Shown here: piece after piece, positions 6,653-8,358 of the stretch
Position numbering within the stretch: the stretch's first letter is position 1
Layout of the letters: each line of letters opens with the position of its first letter
Source of the DNA: Wenzhouxiangella sp.
GTDB lineage: Bacteria; Pseudomonadota; Gammaproteobacteria; Xanthomonadales; Wenzhouxiangellaceae
Length of the DNA stretch: 8,358 nucleotides
Direction: 5' to 3'
Assembly: GCA_007135355.1 (NCBI GenBank)
Contig: SLJA01000318.1
Coordinates: forward strand, 1-8,358
Program-made: the position numbers and the translations under genes
Notes under the pieces: model-generated
What the model was told of the DNA's origin: nothing
The model's database searches: none
What the model saw: only the letters and a program-made list of their open reading frames with translations

Positions 6653-6856
6653 TCAAGCGTCAAGATCGGGTATCAACTTGCTTTCCCAGTAGGCGATCTG
6701 ATCACGCAGCCTGAGCTTGCGCTTTTTCATTCGCCGCAGCTGAAGCTGATCGGTCGATGGAGACTCGGCCAACAGCGAGATCGCATGGTCCAGATCACGA
6801 TGCTCCTGGCGCAGGGCCATCAAGCGAGACTGAATCGACGGCGGCTCCGCAGACAT
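6653..6856 (-). CDS. YdcH/DUF465 family small coiled-coil protein
   Basis: This is a 67-residue, highly charged, helix-forming protein of unknown role. It has the DUF465 (YdcH) layout: an N-terminal helix around RLMALRQEHRDLDHAISLL, a short break (SPSTD), and a second helix LQLRRMKKRKLRLRDQIAYWESKL with the basic RMKKRKLRLRDQI signature. It has no signal peptide, membrane segment or cysteine, so it is probably cytosolic. I chose the ATG at 6854-6856 because it gives normal family length and has a purine-rich AAAGGG about 6 nt upstream. An in-frame start at 6928 would add 24 residues (MPVGTVMLNDETD...) with no family resemblance. It converges with plsB and lies 107 bp downstream of the lipoprotein gene, with which it may be co-transcribed. 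Family assignment is fairly sure; function is unknown. Confidence 0.82.
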   Translation of the reverse strand: MSAEPPSIQSRLMALRQEHRDLDHAISLLAESPSTDQLQLRRMKKRKLRLRDQIAYWESKLIPDLDA

Positions 6857-6906
6857 CAGTTTCCCTTTTATTGAACCGGCCGCCGGCCTATCGGTTTCGT
6901 CGTTCA

Positions 6907-6930
6907 GCATGACCGTACCGACCGGCATGC
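6907..6930 (-). other. Hairpin in the leader of the DUF465 gene
   Basis: GCATG plus CCG (6907-6915, one bulged base) pairs with CGG plus CATGC (6923-6930), giving 8 bp around a 7-nt loop. On the minus strand it lies about 50 nt before the DUF465 start, between it and the lipoprotein gene. There is no T-run, so it is not an intrinsic terminator. A role in mRNA processing or stability is possible but unproven. Confidence 0.3.
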
Positions 6931-6963
6931 GGCAATCTTTTGAATTTCCCCTTTCATCTCCCC

Positions 6964-7380
6964 TCAGTTGTAGCGCGTCCGACCATGCTGAATCCAGCCG
7001 CCACCACCTGGCTGGGCCGGATCGGCATGGGTCAAGGTCAGCTGCCCGCCGGCACCGTGAAATTCATAACGACCATGGAAGGCGATGGTATCGCCACGCT
7101 CAACCGGGACACGTCCAGAATCGCCGACCTGATGGTGAACAACCAGACTCATCAGATCAGAACTGACGCGAACCTGGAAACGCTGTGTATTGGCATCTCC
7201 GCCCAATTCACGCACGACCGTACCATGACCACTCACCCAGACCCCGGTCCGTCCCTGGCTGAAGGCCTCTTCAAGAGCAAGATTATCCGGTAACTCAAAA
7301 CTCCCGCCACAGGCGGCGAGCGCCAGCAGAACAACGGCAGCCAACAGACCCAGAGGGCTCTGCTTCATCCACAACAACAT
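6964..7380 (-). CDS. DUF3465 family lipoprotein
   Basis: The 138-aa product begins with a lipoprotein signal: MLLWMKQ, a hydrophobic stretch LGLLAAVVLLALAAC, and a lipobox LAAC with the lipidated Cys at 24. Gly at +2 is not an inner-membrane retention signal by the E. coli Lol rule, so outer-membrane anchoring facing the periplasm is likely. The mature part resembles DUF3465: an N-terminal helix (LALEEAFSQ), GHGTVVREL, QRFQVRV, VVHHQ, RVPVERGDTIAFHGRYEF, and the C-terminal LTHADP...GWIQHGRTRY. The family role is not established. It looks like a small beta-rich OB-like domain, which is my inference. The start at 7380 is supported by GGAGAG (7390-7395) 9 nt upstream; an earlier start at 7413 would overlap the predicted -10. 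It lies downstream of atpC but seems to have its own promoter. Confidence 0.85.
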   Translation of the reverse strand: MLLWMKQSPLGLLAAVVLLALAACGGSFELPDNLALEEAFSQGRTGVWVSGHGTVVRELGGDANTQRFQVRVSSDLMSLVVHHQVGDSGRVPVERGDTIAFHGRYEFHGAGGQLTLTHADPAQPGGGGWIQHGRTRYN

Positions 7381-7408
7381 CGACCATCTCTCTCCGATAT
7401 GCGCTTTG

Positions 7409-7417
7409 AGCATAGCA
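7409..7417 (-). promoter_or_regulatory. Predicted extended -10 of the DUF3465 lipoprotein gene
   Basis: On the minus strand the sequence reads TGC-TATGCT, an extended -10 element with five of six consensus bases in the hexamer. Transcription would start near 7402, about 20 nt before the ATG at 7380, leaving room for the GGAGAG site. No good -35 is visible at 16-18 bp, as expected for extended -10 promoters. Confidence 0.45.
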
Positions 7418-7472
7418 GATCAAGAGCGGTAGAAACCAGCCGGCCGGTCAGGTTGTTGTCGACGCCACGCAC

Positions 7473-7492
7473 AAACCGCGCCGCGGCCGCGG
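7473..7492 (-). terminator. Possible weak terminator after atpC
   Basis: On the minus strand, CCGCG (7492-7488) can pair with CGCGG (7480-7476), followed by TTTG. It begins 12 nt after the atpC stop, the right place to end the ATP synthase operon. The stem is short and the T-run has only three bases. The segment also contains a perfect 12-bp palindrome, CCGCGGCCGCGG (7481-7492), so other folds are possible. The call is tentative. Confidence 0.3.
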
Positions 7493-7504
7493 GCACAATT
7501 GATT

Positions 7505-7930
7505 TCAGCGTTTGAGCTGCTTGCGGAAGCGCTCTAAAGCCGCGAGCTGAGCCATGGCCTGCGCCAACTGCGCCTGGGCCTGGGCCACTTCCATACCGGC
7601 CGAACGGTCGGCGATGGCGCGCTCGGCTTCTTCCTTGGCTTTCAGTGCCGCCGCCTCGTCCAGGTCTCCAGCCCGCTGGGCCGTGTCGGACAACACGGTC
7701 ACCACGTGAGGCTGAATCTCCAGCAGACCGCCGGTGATGAAGTAAAACTCCTCACCGCCCTCGGGGAGCATAACCCGCACCTGCCCCGGACGTAGCCGGG
7801 TCAGCAGTGGCGCATGACGCGGGGCAATACCGATATCGCCCTCTTCAGCCGGGACCACGACCATGGCCGCCGAACCGGAGAAAATCTCCGCCTCGGCGCT
7901 GACGATGTCACAGTGGATGGTGGATGCCAT
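7505..7930 (-). CDS. atpC: F1Fo ATP synthase subunit epsilon
   Basis: Epsilon is part of the rotating central stalk of F1. It couples gamma to the c-ring and, through its C-terminal helices, can inhibit ATP hydrolysis. The 141-aa product matches E. coli AtpC (139 aa) throughout. The N-terminal beta-sandwich is at about 1-88, with IVSAEAEIFSG, EGDIGIAPRHAPLLT, LRPGQVRV, FITGGLLEIQP and VTVLSDTA. The C-terminal helical hairpin runs from about 89, with DLDEAAALKAKEEAERAI and an alanine- and glutamine-rich second helix ending FRKQLKR. It follows atpD by 53 bp on the same strand, the standard D-C end of the atp operon. The ATG at 7930 is fixed by alignment (MASTIHCDIVSAE); its Shine-Dalgarno site is weak. 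It is cytoplasmic, attached to the inner-membrane complex. Confidence 0.97.
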   Translation of the reverse strand: MASTIHCDIVSAEAEIFSGSAAMVVVPAEEGDIGIAPRHAPLLTRLRPGQVRVMLPEGGEEFYFITGGLLEIQPHVVTVLSDTAQRAGDLDEAAALKAKEEAERAIADRSAGMEVAQAQAQLAQAMAQLAALERFRKQLKR

Positions 7931-7983
7931 AAGTTGAACCCAGTTGATGTCGCTTCAGGTTTCGCGCTCGATATTGCCAGCGA

Positions 7984-8358
7984 TCAAGCTGCCTTGTCGA
8001 GCAGCTTCTCACCTTTCTCGACCGCCTCGTCGATGGTGCCGACCATGTAGAAGGCCTGCTCCGGCAGGTGATCGTACTCGCCGTCGACGATGCCCTTGAA
8101 GCCGCGGATGGTTTCTTTCAGCGACACGTAGACGCCAGGCGAGCCGGTGAAGACCTCGGCGACGAAGAACGGCTGCGAGAAGAAGCGCTCGACCTTGCGC
8201 GCCCGCGCCACCGTCTGCTTGTCTTCTTCCGACAATTCATCCATGCCCAGGATAGCGATGATGTCCTTGAGTTCCTTGTAGCGCTGCAGCGTACCCTGCA
8301 CCTTGCGCGCAACGTCGTAGTGCTCCTGGCCGACAACCAGCGGGTCGAGCTGGCGCGA
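7984..8358 (-). CDS. atpD: F1Fo ATP synthase subunit beta, C-terminal part
   Basis: Beta carries the catalytic nucleotide sites of F1. The gene runs off the right edge of the window; the 124 C-terminal residues are present out of about 460. The frame reads from the edge as SRQLDPLVVGQEHYDVARKV, then the C-terminal helical-domain motifs LKDIIAILGMDELSEEDK, ARKVERFFSQPFFVAEVF, TGSPGVYVSLKETI and LPEQAFYMVGTIDEA. This is the standard end of bacterial AtpD. Walker A and B lie outside the window. A GTG at 8299-8301 is an internal valine codon, not a start. It is followed by atpC 53 bp downstream, as in the usual operon order. Confidence 0.97.
   Translation of the reverse strand, partial: SRQLDPLVVGQEHYDVARKVQGTLQRYKELKDIIAILGMDELSEEDKQTVARARKVERFFSQPFFVAEVFTGSPGVYVSLKETIRGFKGIVDGEYDHLPEQAFYMVGTIDEAVEKGEKLLDKAA

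Noticed and set aside
6857..6928. Upstream in-frame start for the DUF465 protein
   Set aside because: The extra 24 residues do not look like the family, and the start codon is part of a hairpin; the ATG at 6856 has a better ribosome-binding context.

Overview
The window reads as ordinary chromosomal DNA of a GC-rich gammaproteobacterium. All eight protein genes have clear gammaproteobacterial counterparts, and UvrD, PlsB and the F1 epsilon subunit resemble the E. coli proteins along their whole length. The combination suggests a Chromatiales- or Xanthomonadales-like lineage (for example a relative of Wenzhouxiangella), but that placement is inference. No phage, transposase, tRNA, rRNA or CRISPR array is visible.

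Layout, left to right: the 3' part of purD (purine synthesis), then uvrD (DNA helicase II) and pyrF (pyrimidine synthesis), all on the + strand. The two gaps between these genes are each nearly filled by one copy of the same roughly 80-bp imperfect inverted repeat. Each arm is a run of three 10-bp units, and the two copies lie in opposite orientations around uvrD. After pyrF comes a 245-bp gap with a near-consensus sigma70 promoter, a run of hairpins ending in a strong intrinsic terminator, and then a second, extended -10 promoter just before plsB (glycerol-3-phosphate acyltransferase, 835 aa). Convergent to plsB, on the - strand, are a small YdcH/DUF465 coiled-coil protein and a DUF3465 lipoprotein with its own likely promoter. 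Upstream of these on the same strand is the end of the F1Fo ATP synthase operon: atpC (epsilon), preceded by the C-terminal part of atpD (beta).

The protein genes are housekeeping: nucleotide synthesis, DNA repair, phospholipid synthesis and ATP synthesis. The unexplained parts are non-coding. First is the predicted ~128-nt RNA between pyrF and plsB; it can be drawn in two competing folds, one with the terminator and one without. Second is the pair of polar 10-bp-unit inverted repeats. The DUF3465 lipoprotein is a recognisable family without an established function.
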